The notes under the pieces are model-generated. The model saw nothing but the letters and a program-made list of their open reading frames with translations, was not told the origin of the DNA and made no database searches. This document shows, piece after piece, positions 60,476 through 60,602 of a DNA stretch of 60,602 nt (position 1 is its first letter; each line of letters starts with the position of its first letter). This DNA comes from CAZIHO01 sp964538875 (GTDB lineage Bacteria; Pseudomonadota; Gammaproteobacteria; Chromatiales; Chromatiaceae): the NCBI GenBank assembly GCA_964538875.1, contig CAZIHO010000006.1, positions 1-60,602 on the forward strand, in the 5' to 3' direction. The position numbers and the translations under genes are program-made.

Positions 60476-60552
60476 TGGTAGGCGCGATTGGAGTTGAACC
60501 AACGACCCCCACCATGTCAAGGTGGTGCTCTAACCAACTGAGCTACGCGCCT
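60476..60552 (-). tRNA. tRNA-Val (anticodon GAC)
   Basis: A full cloverleaf of 77 bases including encoded CCA. Acceptor stem aggcgcg/cgcgcct, D-arm tagctcagttggttagagca, anticodon stem ccacc/ggtgg with loop ttgacat (anticodon GAC, reading GUC), T-arm gttggttcaactccaat. It closely resembles E. coli tRNA-Val2. Only 160 bases separate it from the downstream permease start. Confidence 0.97.
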
Positions 60553-60569
60553 GCATCATTGAAGGGCGG

Positions 60570-60575
60570 ATCTTA
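60570..60575 (-). promoter_or_regulatory. Candidate -10 of the tRNA-Val promoter
   Basis: Minus-strand TAAGAT preceded by TGTG (extended -10 character) and followed by a GC-rich discriminator (ccgccc), as in stringently controlled stable-RNA promoters. It lies 18 bases before the tRNA 5' end. The -35 (about 60594-60599) is a poor match and close to the window edge. Confidence 0.5.
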
Positions 60576-60602
60576 CACAGATTAGCGCCTCCCGTCCAGC
60601 CT

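Noticed and set aside
60476..60552. tRNA-Val as an integration site for a mobile island
   Set aside because: No integrase gene and no repeat of the tRNA 3' end were seen downstream; the following genes are ordinary envelope genes.
1..60602. CRISPR array, toxin-antitoxin pair, restriction or phage-defence cluster
   Set aside because: No regularly spaced repeats and no recognisable defence gene set were found; only an orphan antitoxin is present.

Overview
The window is 60.6 kb of GC-rich DNA packed with genes on both strands. The gene set is Gram-negative and fits a gammaproteobacterium: ybaK, comM, ubiK, pbpC with a lipoprotein alpha-2-macroglobulin, tpx, dgkA, a TorF-type porin, DUF47-PiT, split gcvPA/gcvPB and hypCABD. 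The sequence does not fix the genus; a Chromatiales- or Methylococcales-like organism is a guess. Most of the window is core metabolism, with one small accessory region at about 43.2-47.7 kb. Layout. 1-12 kb: the 5' part of yheS (ABC-F ATPase, cut by the window edge), an orphan MbcA/ParS-type antitoxin, ybaK, a cluster of nested palindromes, ilvD, a Tat-exported dienelactone hydrolase, a two-gene surface-glycan unit (a GT2 with a remarkable His-Leu heptad stalk, and a RgpF-HAD protein), then two small exported proteins (EF-hand and DUF3011). 11.6-20.4 kb, minus strand: a molybdenum-cofactor operon moaB-moeA-moaD-moaE plus a hypothetical gene, and a glycine-cleavage operon gcvT-gcvH-gcvPA-[tpx]-gcvPB-dgkA with a peroxidase inside it. 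20.5-31.4 kb, minus strand: a CBS protein, DUF47-PiT phosphate transport, a sigma54 activator, valS, and an HD-GYP response regulator coupled to a hybrid histidine kinase. 31.7-42.1 kb: hemE, a hydrogenase maturation protease, comM, ubiK, torF (with a sigma54-type promoter), a TPR protein, hypC-hypA-hypB-hypD, a short HupH-like gene, pirin and a divergent LysR regulator. 42.1-47.7 kb: an acyltransferase, a decayed RCC1/FG-GAP gene, an IS5-family transposase relic, and an AT-richer gene for a large membrane protein. 47.7-60.6 kb, minus strand: pbpC, a 2164-residue alpha-2-macroglobulin lipoprotein, an AttH-like lipoprotein, an FtsX-type ABC permease without an adjacent ATPase, and tRNA-Val(GAC) with its terminator. 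How the genes work together. The Mo-cofactor and glycine-cleavage clusters look like tightly coupled operons with overlaps or gaps of a few bases. The hydrogenase accessory genes sit in two places with no structural subunits, so the enzyme must be encoded elsewhere. The cell-envelope block pairs a periplasmic peptidoglycan synthase with its usual macroglobulin partner. No CRISPR array, rRNA, intact insertion sequence or recognised complete defence system was seen. The observations I rate highest are the eleven-copy His-x-x-Leu heptad array in the glycosyltransferase, the nested palindromic element before ilvD, and the sigma54/NtrC-like control region of torF in a locus that lacks glnK-amtB.
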